A DNA stretch of 64,000 nt from Brevibacterium aurantiacum (GTDB lineage Bacteria > Actinomycetota > Actinomycetes > Actinomycetales > Brevibacteriaceae), in assembly GCF_900169065.1 (NCBI RefSeq), contig NZ_FXZB01000005.1, positions 62,001 through 126,000 of the forward strand. The letters run 5' to 3'. How positions within the stretch are numbered: the stretch's first letter is position 1; the number at the start of each line of letters is the position of its first letter. Of the stretch, positions 11,253 through 19,570 are shown one piece after another. Position numbers and translations under genes: made by a program. Below the pieces are notes generated by a model. It did not search any database. It saw nothing but the letters and a program-made list of their open reading frames with translations, and was not told the origin of the DNA.

Positions 11253-11342
11253 TCGTGTCGCACGCGAAGGCCGTAGAAGAGTGTCGCAGGCGAAGGTTCG
11301 TGTCGCAGGCGTAGGTCATGGAGGAGTGTCGCACGCGAAGGC
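11253..11342 (-). repeat. 45-bp tandem duplication downstream of a TetR gene
   Basis: Two 45-bp units (11253-11297 and 11298-11342), each holding two copies of GTGTCGCASGCGWAGG (at 11255, 11281, 11300 and 11326). It sits about 30 bases past the stop of the minus-strand TetR gene and before the topoisomerase start. No coding sense is seen. Confidence 0.8.
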
Positions 11343-11371
11343 GGTACAGGAGGGGAGTGCTGGTCGTGTGT

Positions 11372-11926
11372 TTAAGACTGCGCTGCGATGTCGCGCTTCC
11401 ACTTGAGGAACTCGCTCATGTACTGCTCGATGTGCGAGCGGTCCGCGGTTCCGGCCATGAGCTCACTGACCATCATGCCCATCACCGAGCTGTTGATCCG
11501 GCGCGCGAGGTCGGCGTCGACCTGACCGAAGCGCATGATGAACTCATTGATGCTGCGCATGTTCCTCTGCTTCGCCACCACCGCTTCATCGGGCAACGCC
11601 GGGTCGAGGCTGAGCATGATCATCGTGTAGAAGCGATTGCGGTCCGTGGTCAGCCAGTTCATGCAGAAATCGACGGCGATCTCCTGTGCGGGCTTTCCAC
11701 TGTCCCGGAACATGTCGGGCAGACGGTCGAGCTGCTGCGAGTTGAGGTCTCCGATGCGCCCCATGATTCCTGTGATCAGGGCGTCGCGGGTGCGGTAGAC
11801 ATTCGAGGTGGAGCCGACAGGCAGCTCGGCGAGGGCATCGACTGCCCGGTGGGTGAGTCCACGAACTCCCTGTTCGGCGACTACGGCAATCGCGGAGTCG
11901 GTGACGACGTCTCTTCGTGAAATCAT
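11372..11926 (-). CDS. TetR family transcriptional regulator
   Basis: A 184-residue regulator with an N-terminal helix-turn-helix (about residues 24-45, GLTHRAVDALAELPVGSTSN then VYRTRDALI). The proline and glycine in the recognition turn and the YRTRDAL helix are typical of a TetR subfamily that often controls efflux or lipid genes. The C-terminal ligand domain has no clear signature. Start ATG at 11924-11926 with GAAAGAA just upstream. The upstream region holds a palindrome and an array of TGGCCA boxes that look like its operators. The next gene upstream on the same strand is the GNAT/acyl-CoA synthetase protein, a possible but unproven target. Confidence 0.88.
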   Translation of the reverse strand: MISRRDVVTDSAIAVVAEQGVRGLTHRAVDALAELPVGSTSNVYRTRDALITGIMGRIGDLNSQQLDRLPDMFRDSGKPAQEIAVDFCMNWLTTDRNRFYTMIMLSLDPALPDEAVVAKQRNMRSINEFIMRFGQVDADLARRINSSVMGMMVSELMAGTADRSHIEQYMSEFLKWKRDIAAQS

Positions 11927-11949
11927 TTCTTTCAGGCCTCACTCTCGTG

Positions 11950-11972
11950 AGGCACCTGCAGTACAGGTGCCT
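11950..11972. promoter_or_regulatory. Palindrome upstream of the TetR gene (operator or hairpin)
   Basis: AGGCACCTG and CAGGTGCCT are perfect 9-bp arms with a 5-base spacer, 24 bases upstream of the TetR ATG. A T-run follows on the plus strand, so it could also act as a terminator there, but no plus-strand gene leads into it. An operator for the adjacent repressor is the simpler reading. Confidence 0.5.
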
Positions 11973-11984
11973 TTTGGATGGTGG

Positions 11985-12026
11985 ATGGCCAGCGGTTGGC
12001 CACAGACTATGGCCAATGTTTGGCCG
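11985..12026. promoter_or_regulatory. Array of four TGGCC boxes in two 18-bp direct repeats
   Basis: Two imperfect 18-bp repeats (11985-12002 and 12009-12026) each hold two TGGCC(A) boxes; the boxes begin at 11986, 11997, 12010 and 12021, about one helical turn apart. This regular spacing suggests cooperative binding of a regulator, most simply the TetR protein encoded at 11372-11926. Confidence 0.5.
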
Positions 12027-12294
12027 CACACTAAAACACGAATTCATAACGTTTCGTGTCGAACGGATACAGACACTACCTGCAAAGCAGAAGAATTGGT
12101 ATAAGACTCGCCAAACTGACAGTCGGTTCCCACTAAACGGGGCATGTCTTCGTCCCATGGGCTCTGACTCCACCTTAGTGTCATGCGCGCGAAGGTGCCA
12201 CCGTCTGGCCACCAGACCCTCCTCGGCAGCGGCCACGGGACCTGCCGGCCGATTCGACCAGCGCCTCTGTGCCAGTCGGCCCGCCCGCCGCCGA

Positions 12295-14967
12295 TCAGCT
12301 GAGCAGGCGCCTCGTCGAGTCGATGCGCGTCGGGTCGAGGAGCAGATCGATCCGGGCGCTGAGGACATGCCCCTCGGTCTCCGTCGCGACCATCGGGTGG
12401 ATGACGAGCTCGCGGATCTGCGGGTGGCGTTCGACGAGGACCGAGAGCCGTTCGAGCACATTGCCCAGCGGGTCGATATTCATCGGCGGCAGTCCCCGGT
12501 ACCCGAAGAGTCGCGGCGAGGCCTTGATCGACTTGATCATGTCCCCGGCCTCCCTGTCGGTGAGCGGGGCGACCCGATGTGAGACATCGCCGAGCAGCTC
12601 GGTGGTGTCCCCGGCCAGAGAGAACGACAGCAGCGGCCCAAGAAGCGGATCCTCTCCGGCGCGGATGACGCAGGGGACTCCGTGTGGGGCCATGGTCTGG
12701 ACATCGACAAGGGGATCCGAGTCCCCGATCACCTGGCGGATGATCCGCTGGATCGCCGTGAAGTCCTCCCTCAGCTCCTCGGGGGAGTCGATGTTCAGCC
12801 GCACCCCGCCGAGTTCCATGCGATGGCGCAGCACATTCGTCACTGCCTTGAGCGCCACGGGATAGCCGATCTCTTCGGCAGCGGCCAGACCCTCCTCGAC
12901 CGAGGCGGCCGTGATGTAGGGCAGGACCTCGATGCCGTAGCAGGACAGCAGCGCCCGGGTGTCGCTGCGTTCGAGGCGGACGGGAGTTCCCGGCCGAGCA
13001 TCGGAGAGGGCGGACTCGATGATCGAGCGCACCCCCTTGTCGTCGAGGTCCTCGATCTCGAGGAACCGGCCGTGGTCTGCGGCGCGCCAGCGCGAATAGT
13101 CGGTGGCCCTGGCCAGCGCCCAGACGGCGTCCTCCGGGCCCACGTAGCTGGGCACGGTGCGAGAGACCCGCGCCCCCTCGTCATCGGTGAGGTAGGTCGT
13201 CAGTTCGTCCTTGACACCGTGGATTCCGAGGAAGCAGGCGACGGTCGTCTTCTGGGATCTGGCCGCGGCCTCTGAGAGGTGCGCTGCGATCTCCGCTTCC
13301 TCGGCTCCTGCCGAGGGGGTGAACGTGACGATGACCGAGTCGATGTCGTCGCGGGCATACATGGCATCGAGCTCGGTCCGGAATCGCTCGGCGTCGACCT
13401 CGGGGTGCAGGGAAACCGGCTCGGCCTCGACATGCAGTCCCTCCGAGCGTGAGCGTTGGACGAGGAGGGTGGCCATCGCGGCCGAATTGCCGATGACGCC
13501 GACCCGTCGCCCGGCGGGCAGGCTCTGAGTCGAGAAGACCTGAGCGAGGTCGAAGAGCTGGTGGATCGTGTCCGCCCTGATCACTCCGGCCTGTCCGAGC
13601 ACCTGGTCAAGGGTGTTCGGGGCCAGGGAGGAGGTGCGCACGATGTGTCCCGGAGGCAGTTCCCTGCCCGTGAGATCGGACTTGATGACGATGATCGGTT
13701 TGACCCGGGAGACGCGGCGGGCGATGCGGGAGAACTTGCGCGGGTTGCCGATCGACTCGAGGTAGAGTCCGACGGTCTTCGTGTCCGGGTCCTCCTCCCA
13801 ATACTGGAGGACGTCATTGCCGGACATATCGGCGCGGTTGCCCGCGGAGACGAAGGTCGAGATCCCCAGGCCGCGGTTCTTCGCCGCCGAGAGCAGCGCG
13901 GTCCCGAGCGCGCCCGACTGGCTGAAGAGTCCCAGCGAACCCGAATCCGGCAGGAACGGGGCCAGGGAGGCGTTGAGGGAGACATCGGCGGCCTCGTTGA
14001 CGAGGCCGAACGAATTCGGGCCCACCACGCGCATTCCGTAGGCGCGGGACGTGGCGACCATTCTTCTCTGCAGTTCGGCACCCTCGTCGCCGGTCTCGGC
14101 GAAGCCCGAGGAGATGACGAGCACCGCCTTGACCCCGTGGGCCGCGCACTCCTGGACCACCTCGGTGGCCGATTCCGCGGGAACCGCGATCACGGCGAGA
14201 TCCGCGGTGCCGGGAAGATCTTCGAGGGTCCTGTACGCCTGGACCCCTGCGATCTGGTCCGCCTCGGGGTGGACGACCCAGAGGTCGCCCGTGAACTTCG
14301 CCGCGGTGATGTTGCGGATGAGGAGATGGCCGGTGGAGTTGCGTTTGCGGCTGGCGCCGATGACCACCACCGAGGTGGGGTGGAGGACCGTGCGTACGCT
14401 CAGGGCCTCGGCGCGGTGCTCCCGCGAGGCCTGCACCTCGATCGAGCGTGTGGTCGGGTCGATGTCGAAGTTCACGGCGACGACCCCGTCGTCGAAGCCG
14501 CGGGTGACCTCGTAGCCGGCGGCCTGGAAGACCTGGAGCATCGAACGATTCTGGGGGAGCACCTCGGCGGTGAACTTGCGGATCCCCGATTCCCGGGCGG
14601 CGGCCGCGAGGTGTTCGAGGAGGATCGAACCGATGCCGCGTCCCTGATGGGCGTCGGCGATGTTGAAGGCAACCTCCGCCGAGGTGGCCGAGATCTTGTC
14701 GAAGCGTCCGACGCCGATGATGTCGTCGCCGATGAGCATGATCAGCGCCACTCTGTCATGGTGGTCGACGTTGACGAAGCGCTCGAGGTCGCGCTTGGGC
14801 AGCCTCGGCAGAGGCGCGAAGAAACGCAGGTAGACGGACTCGGGCGATTGGGCCTCGTGCATCCGGGACAGGGCCTCGGCGTCGGCGGGAACGATGGGGC
14901 GCAGGTGGGCCGTGCCGCCGTCGCGCAGGACGACATCGGCTTCCCAGCCGGCAGGATAGTTTTCCAT
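12295..14967 (-). CDS. GNAT acetyltransferase fused to acyl-CoA synthetase (NDP-forming)-like domains; putative protein lysine acetyltransferase
   Basis: An 890-residue multidomain protein. Residues about 12-165 are a GNAT domain with the acetyl-CoA loop AHQGRGIGSILLEHL. Residues about 185-660 are the CoA-binding and ligase modules of ADP-forming acetyl-CoA synthetase, with VIGASRKRNSTGHLL and FSQSGALGTALLSAAKNRG. Residues about 680-890 are an ATP-grasp beta domain. In active synthetases a phospho-histidine lies in an SSHTG-like motif; here the matching stretch reads HIVRTSSLAP, with Arg where the His is expected. A dead synthetase module joined to GNAT is the known plan of Pat-type protein acetyltransferases, which acetylate acyl-CoA synthetases. 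The ATG at 14967 lies six bases after TATGCT; ATG 15009 is an alternative. Confidence 0.88.
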   Translation of the reverse strand: MENYPAGWEADVVLRDGGTAHLRPIVPADAEALSRMHEAQSPESVYLRFFAPLPRLPKRDLERFVNVDHHDRVALIMLIGDDIIGVGRFDKISATSAEVAFNIADAHQGRGIGSILLEHLAAAARESGIRKFTAEVLPQNRSMLQVFQAAGYEVTRGFDDGVVAVNFDIDPTTRSIEVQASREHRAEALSVRTVLHPTSVVVIGASRKRNSTGHLLIRNITAAKFTGDLWVVHPEADQIAGVQAYRTLEDLPGTADLAVIAVPAESATEVVQECAAHGVKAVLVISSGFAETGDEGAELQRRMVATSRAYGMRVVGPNSFGLVNEAADVSLNASLAPFLPDSGSLGLFSQSGALGTALLSAAKNRGLGISTFVSAGNRADMSGNDVLQYWEEDPDTKTVGLYLESIGNPRKFSRIARRVSRVKPIIVIKSDLTGRELPPGHIVRTSSLAPNTLDQVLGQAGVIRADTIHQLFDLAQVFSTQSLPAGRRVGVIGNSAAMATLLVQRSRSEGLHVEAEPVSLHPEVDAERFRTELDAMYARDDIDSVIVTFTPSAGAEEAEIAAHLSEAAARSQKTTVACFLGIHGVKDELTTYLTDDEGARVSRTVPSYVGPEDAVWALARATDYSRWRAADHGRFLEIEDLDDKGVRSIIESALSDARPGTPVRLERSDTRALLSCYGIEVLPYITAASVEEGLAAAEEIGYPVALKAVTNVLRHRMELGGVRLNIDSPEELREDFTAIQRIIRQVIGDSDPLVDVQTMAPHGVPCVIRAGEDPLLGPLLSFSLAGDTTELLGDVSHRVAPLTDREAGDMIKSIKASPRLFGYRGLPPMNIDPLGNVLERLSVLVERHPQIRELVIHPMVATETEGHVLSARIDLLLDPTRIDSTRRLLS

Positions 14968-14973
14968 GCTCCC

Positions 14974-14979
14974 AGCATA
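14974..14979 (-). promoter_or_regulatory. Candidate -10 box of the GNAT/acyl-CoA synthetase gene (leaderless)
   Basis: TATGCT on the minus strand ends six bases before the ATG at 14967. GGGAG lies only one base from the ATG, too close for normal ribosome binding. Confidence 0.45.
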
Positions 14980-15089
14980 AGCGGACGGTGAGAGTCCCTG
15001 ACCGTACATGAACTGCAAGGTCACCGAACAGGAGCCGAAGGAACGGTGCGAAGTGGGAAGAGTCGGGCGAGTACGGCACAATAGGAGTC

Positions 15090-15677
15090 ATGGCTTTACC
15101 CGAAGTTCTCGTCCACGATCTGCAGTCGGCCGGATACTACCCACAGCTCACACAGGGGATTCTGGCTGATTCTCTGTTCGACGAACCGGTTCTCGCGCAC
15201 TTCGTCCACATCGACACTCATGTCGACATCGAATCGATTCACCGGCACGTCACCGCGTTCGTACTCACCGAGACGCGACTGCTGCTTGCGCACGTCGACG
15301 ACGATCCCAACGTCGCGCCCGGCTCCAAACCGCGTGCCGTGACGAGCAGCGAAGACATCGAACTCTCACGCCTGGGCACCGTCATGGTCGGCCGGACGTT
15401 TGCCGACCCGGCCGCCTACATCCCCGGTGACAAGCCCGTCGAGGTGTCATTGACCATGTCCTGGGGCGCCTCCCGACGGATCGAAGCCTTCCCCGAGACC
15501 TGTGGGGACCCGGACTGCACAGCCGACCACGGCTACGGCGGATCCATCTTCTCCGAAGACGTCATGCTGCGCGTCTCCGCCGAAGCTGAGGGCCAGTCTG
15601 CCGTTGACCGGATCGCGGAGTTCGCCGGTAAGCTGCGTGCCGCCGTCTTCCACGCCAGGCTTCGGTCCCGCCGCTGA
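15090..15677 (+). CDS. DUF5998 family protein
   Basis: A 195-residue conserved actinobacterial protein of unknown function. The family is recognised by its N-terminal YYPQLTQGILADSLFDEPV region and by the ETCGDPDCTADHGYGG stretch, whose two Cys and a His could bind metal. No membrane segment or signal peptide is seen. AGGAG lies two bases before the ATG, and CACAAT seven bases before it, so the start is secure but the mode of initiation is unclear. Its stop overlaps the start of the phosphodiesterase gene by one base (TGATG), so the two are co-translated. I can offer no function. Confidence 0.88.
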   Translation: MALPEVLVHDLQSAGYYPQLTQGILADSLFDEPVLAHFVHIDTHVDIESIHRHVTAFVLTETRLLLAHVDDDPNVAPGSKPRAVTSSEDIELSRLGTVMVGRTFADPAAYIPGDKPVEVSLTMSWGASRRIEAFPETCGDPDCTADHGYGGSIFSEDVMLRVSAEAEGQSAVDRIAEFAGKLRAAVFHARLRSRR

Positions 15678-16840
15678 TGGCAGATGGGACAACCTCACCC
15701 CTGACGGGGCCGCCCGACTATTCCGGGCCTATCCTCTCCGACGTGGTCCCGGCTGCGGCGCTCAGCCTCGGCGCGGGTGAGATCTTCGACGACACGGCAC
15801 GGGCCAGGGCACAGTCCCTGGGACTCGACCGGGAGTCGCGGACGACGATCGTCGTCCTCATCGACGGTATGGGGGAGAGCCAGCTGCGCCAGTACAGCGG
15901 CTACACCCCTTTCTTCCGTTCCATGGCGGCCTCGCGGCGAACCCTGTCCACAGGGTTTCCCTCGACGACCGCGAACTCCCTGTCCTCACTGGCTACGGGA
16001 CGTCTGCCCGGTGGCCACGGCGTCGTCGGGTATCGCGTCCTCGACCCGTCCAAGGATACTGTGTTCAACCAGCTGACCTGGGACCTCGATGTCGACCCTG
16101 TCTCTTGGGTGCCCGACGCGACCCTGTTCGAACGCCTCACCGAGGCCGAGGTCGATGTGGTCAGCCTCGGGGAGGCGAAGTTCGCCGGACGCGGACTCAA
16201 CCGGGCCTCCCTGCGCGGCGGACGGTTCCGTGCCTCGAAGACGCTTGAAGAGCGCTGCGCCCAGGCCATCGAAGAGGCGAAGGCTCCCGGCCGGCGGCTC
16301 GTCTATCTCTACTGGGGCAACCTCGACAAGACCGGACACGTTCACGGTTCCAACTCCTCGCAGTGGACCGAGGAACTCGAACACGTCGATCTGGCTCTGT
16401 CTCAGCTGGCCAACGGCCTGCCGGCCGATTCGACGATGGTCGTCACCGCTGATCACGGAATGGTCGACATCGACCACACCCTGCGCCTCGACCTCGCCGA
16501 TGCACCCGCGCTGCGCTCAGGGGTCAGGCACGTCGGCGGCGAACCCCGGGCAGTCCACCTCTATGCCGAGGACGGCGCCGAGGCTGACGTGTACTCGGCC
16601 TGGACCGAGACCGTGGGGGAGCGGGCACTCATCCTCAGCCGTGACGAGGCCATCCGGCGAGGCTACTTCGGCCCCGTCGACCCTCGGTTCCGGCAGCGCA
16701 TCGGGGACTTCATGATCATCTGCCGCGACGAATTCGCCATCGTCGACTCGGACAACGAATCCGCCTCCGCGATCGCGCTCATCGGACACCACGGTTCGAC
16801 GACGGAACGCGAGCTGCAGATTCCCCTGCTCGTGGTCTGA
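15677..16840 (+). CDS. Alkaline phosphatase superfamily protein (nucleotide pyrophosphatase/phosphodiesterase-like)
   Basis: A 387-residue member of the alkaline phosphatase superfamily. Metal-site motifs are visible in order: VVLIDGMGES (about 56-65), the nucleophile Thr region FPSTTANSLSSLATG (about 95-110), LYWGNLDKTGHVHG (about 210-225), TADHGMVDID (about 256-265) and GHHGSTTERE near the C-terminus. Family members hydrolyse phosphodiester or pyrophosphate bonds of nucleotides or related compounds with two zinc-type metals. There is no obvious signal peptide, so it is probably cytosolic. It is coupled to DUF5998 upstream and followed by a methyltransferase gene. The natural substrate is unknown. 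Confidence 0.9.
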   Translation: MADGTTSPLTGPPDYSGPILSDVVPAAALSLGAGEIFDDTARARAQSLGLDRESRTTIVVLIDGMGESQLRQYSGYTPFFRSMAASRRTLSTGFPSTTANSLSSLATGRLPGGHGVVGYRVLDPSKDTVFNQLTWDLDVDPVSWVPDATLFERLTEAEVDVVSLGEAKFAGRGLNRASLRGGRFRASKTLEERCAQAIEEAKAPGRRLVYLYWGNLDKTGHVHGSNSSQWTEELEHVDLALSQLANGLPADSTMVVTADHGMVDIDHTLRLDLADAPALRSGVRHVGGEPRAVHLYAEDGAEADVYSAWTETVGERALILSRDEAIRRGYFGPVDPRFRQRIGDFMIICRDEFAIVDSDNESASAIALIGHHGSTTERELQIPLLVV

Positions 16841-16904
16841 GCCGGGTGGCCGAGGACGAGATGCACCGCGATTCCCCGATGACCAGATGCCTCAGGAGGC
16901 CCCG

Positions 16905-18206
16905 TTGACCGAGCTCGAGTGGACCGAAGACGGTGCCCGACGATCGGCGACCTGGCATTCGGAGAACCAGTCCGCAGCCCCGACGCAGGTGACGGTCATC
17001 AGCGACGACATCACCGCCGATGCCGCCTACCGTCTGGCACGATCGGGGACCGCGCTGCTGTGGCGCGGGGACTATCACAACGGGCGTCAACTGCTGCAGG
17101 CGATGGACCGCCGTTTCAAGCGCCACAGTGAGCACCGTGGCGGCGGTCAGCAAGGGGCGACCGGTAGAAACGGTGGCCGCGGCGGCAAGCGTGGGACAGC
17201 CGGCAATCACGGGGCAACCGGCAATCACGGGGCAACCGGCAATCGCGGTGACCTCAGCGCACTGGGAGCCTTCGAAACGCAGCGTCGCTTCATCGCCGAA
17301 CGAGCCCGTCTGCTCGGTACACTCATCGTCGAACTCGATGGCGACCACCAGCTGAACCTGCGTCGCGCCCCCGATGTCAGTCTGGCCTGCGAGGCCGCCT
17401 ACGGCCCGTCGACGGGACCGATGTGCGTCTCGCTGACCGAGCTGAACGGGGTGCTGAGCGCCTACCAATGGCAGCTCAAGGGCGTGTCCATTCCCGCCCT
17501 CGGCGCCGACGTCCACCCGCGCTACGGGGTATTCTCCCCGATCCGCGGAGAATACGTCGATCTGGTCGCCCAGACACCATTTCCCGGGGCCGAACCGGCC
17601 ACTGATGCTTCGTCGGCACCGGAGGCGTCGGCACCACAGTCGTCCGCACCAGAGCCATCGGCACCACAGACGGCTTTCGACCTCGGCACGGGCACCGGCG
17701 TGCTCGCCGCCGTGCTGCTGCGCCGCGGTGTCGAACGGGTCGTGGCCACGGACATCAACCCGCGTGCTGTGGCCTGTGCCCAAGAAAATCTGGATCGATT
17801 GGGATTGGCTTCATCCGCCGAGGTGGTCGAAGCCGACCTCTTCCCATCAGGTCGGGCCGATCTCATCGTGTGCAACCCGCCGTGGCTTCCTGCCCGCCCG
17901 ACGTCGGCCCTCGAAGCCGGCATCTACGACCCGGGATCCGATGTGCTCCACCGCTTCATCGACGGGCTAGCCGCGTATCTGAACCCGGCGGGCGAGGGCT
18001 GGCTGATCCTGTCCGATCTGGCCGAACATCTTGGCTTGCGGACCCGGGAGGCGCTGCTCGAGCGCATCACCGCTGCGGGCCTGCGCGTCCATGATCGACA
18101 CGATACGACCCCGCGCCACCCCCGCGCCTCGGACACTACCGACGAACTCCACAAGGCACGCGGTGCCGAAGTCACCTCGCTGTGGCGGCTGCGCCTGGCC
18201 ACCTGA
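16905..18206 (+). CDS. Class I SAM-dependent methyltransferase (HemK/PrmC-like fold)
   Basis: A 433-residue protein. The SAM motif FDLGTGTGVLAAVLL (about 258-272) and the CNPPWLP motif (about 324-330) place it with N-methyltransferases of the HemK/RlmG type that act on proteins, RNA or DNA. The N-terminal ~230 residues form a substrate domain conserved in actinobacteria. Two low-complexity inserts interrupt it: a Gly-rich repeat (about 80-115, GNHGAT units) and a Ser/Ala/Pro linker (about 228-256) right before the SAM motif. I chose the TTG at 16905 because AGGAGG (16894-16899) lies five bases upstream; ATG 16887 is in frame but lacks such a site. The stop lies in the first unit of a 15-bp repeat. 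Confidence 0.85.
   Translation: MTELEWTEDGARRSATWHSENQSAAPTQVTVISDDITADAAYRLARSGTALLWRGDYHNGRQLLQAMDRRFKRHSEHRGGGQQGATGRNGGRGGKRGTAGNHGATGNHGATGNRGDLSALGAFETQRRFIAERARLLGTLIVELDGDHQLNLRRAPDVSLACEAAYGPSTGPMCVSLTELNGVLSAYQWQLKGVSIPALGADVHPRYGVFSPIRGEYVDLVAQTPFPGAEPATDASSAPEASAPQSSAPEPSAPQTAFDLGTGTGVLAAVLLRRGVERVVATDINPRAVACAQENLDRLGLASSAEVVEADLFPSGRADLIVCNPPWLPARPTSALEAGIYDPGSDVLHRFIDGLAAYLNPAGEGWLILSDLAEHLGLRTREALLERITAAGLRVHDRHDTTPRHPRASDTTDELHKARGAEVTSLWRLRLAT
17202..17250 (+). repeat. 18-bp tandem repeat inside the methyltransferase gene
   Basis: GGCAATCACGGGGCAACC at 17202-17219 is repeated exactly at 17220-17237 and partly after that. It encodes GNHGAT units and keeps the frame. Confidence 0.85.
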
Positions 18207-18259
18207 GGCCACGCCACTTGGGGCCACGCCACTTGAGGACAAGCCACCTGAGGTCGAGC
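18200..18259 (+). repeat. 15-bp tandem repeat, four copies, starting at the methyltransferase stop codon
   Basis: Four imperfect 15-bp units (18200-18214, 18215-18229, 18230-18244, 18245-18259) based on CACYTGAGGMCACGC. The first carries the TGA stop (18204-18206); in the same frame units 3 and 4 carry TGA again and unit 2 carries TGG. Confidence 0.85.
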
Positions 18260-18323
18260 ACTCCTCCCACCGAGCGTGAGACTCACATGATGAACCTGCG
18301 CGTCCCATGTCCGCGGCGGACGA

Positions 18324-18329
18324 TAGGAT
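18324..18329 (+). promoter_or_regulatory. Candidate -10 box of purK (leaderless)
   Basis: TAGGAT ends seven bases before the GTG at 18337 and supports that codon as the start, over the in-frame ATGs at 18307 and 18328. Confidence 0.45.
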
Positions 18330-18336
18330 GGCGAAC

Positions 18337-19569
18337 GTGACTTTTCCTCGTGTTGGTGTCATTGGCGGCGGCCAATTGGCACGTATGCTTGCCCCTGCCG
18401 CAGAAGCCCTCGGCATCCGCTTCTCAGTTCTCGCTGAGACCGCGGACGCCCCGGCCACCCAGGTCATCAATGAGGTGAGCGTCGGAGACTATACGGACTT
18501 CGCGACCCTCAAGGCCTTCGCCGAGGCCGTGGACGTGGTCACCTTCGACCACGAGCATGTTCCTCCGGAACACCTCCAGGCCCTCGCCGAGGCGGGTCAC
18601 GCGATCCGCCCGGGACCGCAGGCTCTCATCTTCGCTCAGGACAAGATCCTCATGCGCCGACGCATGGACGAACTCGGACTGCCGAACCCCGCCTGGGCAG
18701 AGATCACCTCCCGCAGTGACATCGAAGCCTTCGCCGACCGAGTCGGGTACCCCTTCATCCTCAAAACACCTCGCGGCGGCTATGACGGCAAGGGCGTGCG
18801 AGTCATCGACAGCCTCGACGAGGCTGCAACCTGGCTTGACGAGGTCGGGCAGCTGCTGGCTGAAGAAAAGGTCGACTTCACCCGCGAACTCGCCGTGATG
18901 GTCGGACGCTCTCCGATGGGGCAGACCGCGGTATGGCCCGTTGTGGAGACCTGGCAGCAGAACGGGGTGTGCAAAGAAGCAGTCGCACCGGCACCGGGAC
19001 TGGCAGCCGAGAAGTCGAAGGAGATCACCGAGGCGATCCTCAAGGTCGCCGGAGCCCTCGACGTCACCGGTGTGATGGCCATGGAGCTGTTCGAGACCGC
19101 GGACGGCTTCCTCATCAACGAATTCGCCATGCGACCCCACAACACCGGCCATTGGACCCAGGACGGGGCGGTGACAAGCCAGTTCGAACAGCACCTGCGC
19201 GCGGTCCTCGACCTGCCCCTGGGCAGCCCCGCAGCTCGGGAGGACGTGTCTGTGATGGTCAACATCCTCGGCGCAGACCACGAGGACCTCTACCATCCCT
19301 ATCTCCATGTGATGGCTCATGACCCCGCGATCAAGGTCCACCTCTACGGCAAGGGTGTGCGCCCGGGCCGAAAGGTCGGCCACGTCAATGCCTACGGACG
19401 CGATGCCGCCCTGGTGCTCGCTCGCGCCCGCCATGCGGCGGACTTCATCGCCGGCGTCGACGTCGATCCGCACCCGCAGATGCCGGCTCCGACCGACCTC
19501 GACGCCAACGCCGGACCGTCGACCGACGACACCGGCAGCAGCGATGCCACCCGCGACGAAAGGGACTGA
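18337..19569 (+). CDS. purK: N5-carboxyaminoimidazole ribonucleotide synthase
   Basis: A 410-residue ATP-grasp enzyme that makes N5-CAIR from AIR, bicarbonate and ATP in purine synthesis. Seen: [17 protein letters not shown] at the N-terminus, the ATP-grasp loop [33 protein letters not shown], and RPHNTGHWT typical of PurK. The C-terminal ~35 residues are a Pro/Asp/Ala tail outside the conserved domain. The GTG start follows a -10-like TAGGAT by seven bases; ATG at 18307 or 18328 would add a few residues. purE follows after one base past the stop, so the two make a purKE operon. Confidence 0.95.
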   Translation: MTFPRVGVIGGGQLARMLAPAAEALGIRFSVLAETADAPATQVINEVSVGDYTDFATLKAFAEAVDVVTFDHEHVPPEHLQALAEAGHAIRPGPQALIFAQDKILMRRRMDELGLPNPAWAEITSRSDIEAFADRVGYPFILKTPRGGYDGKGVRVIDSLDEAATWLDEVGQLLAEEKVDFTRELAVMVGRSPMGQTAVWPVVETWQQNGVCKEAVAPAPGLAAEKSKEITEAILKVAGALDVTGVMAMELFETADGFLINEFAMRPHNTGHWTQDGAVTSQFEQHLRAVLDLPLGSPAAREDVSVMVNILGADHEDLYHPYLHVMAHDPAIKVHLYGKGVRPGRKVGHVNAYGRDAALVLARARHAADFIAGVDVDPHPQMPAPTDLDANAGPSTDDTGSSDATRDERD

Positions 19570-19570
19570 T

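Larger units (their letters stand above)
11927..12294. other. Regulatory intergenic region, 368 bases
   Basis: No gene is seen. The region contains the palindrome at 11950-11972, the TGGCCA array at 11985-12026 and an inverted repeat ACACGAA/TTCGTGT at 12036-12059. The remainder (12060-12294) has no feature I recognise. Confidence 0.6.

Noticed and set aside
13456..14991. 511-codon plus-strand open frame opposite the GNAT/acyl-CoA synthetase gene
   Set aside because: Composition is dominated by Gly/Arg/Asp typical of antisense frames, and the minus-strand protein is a clear multidomain enzyme.
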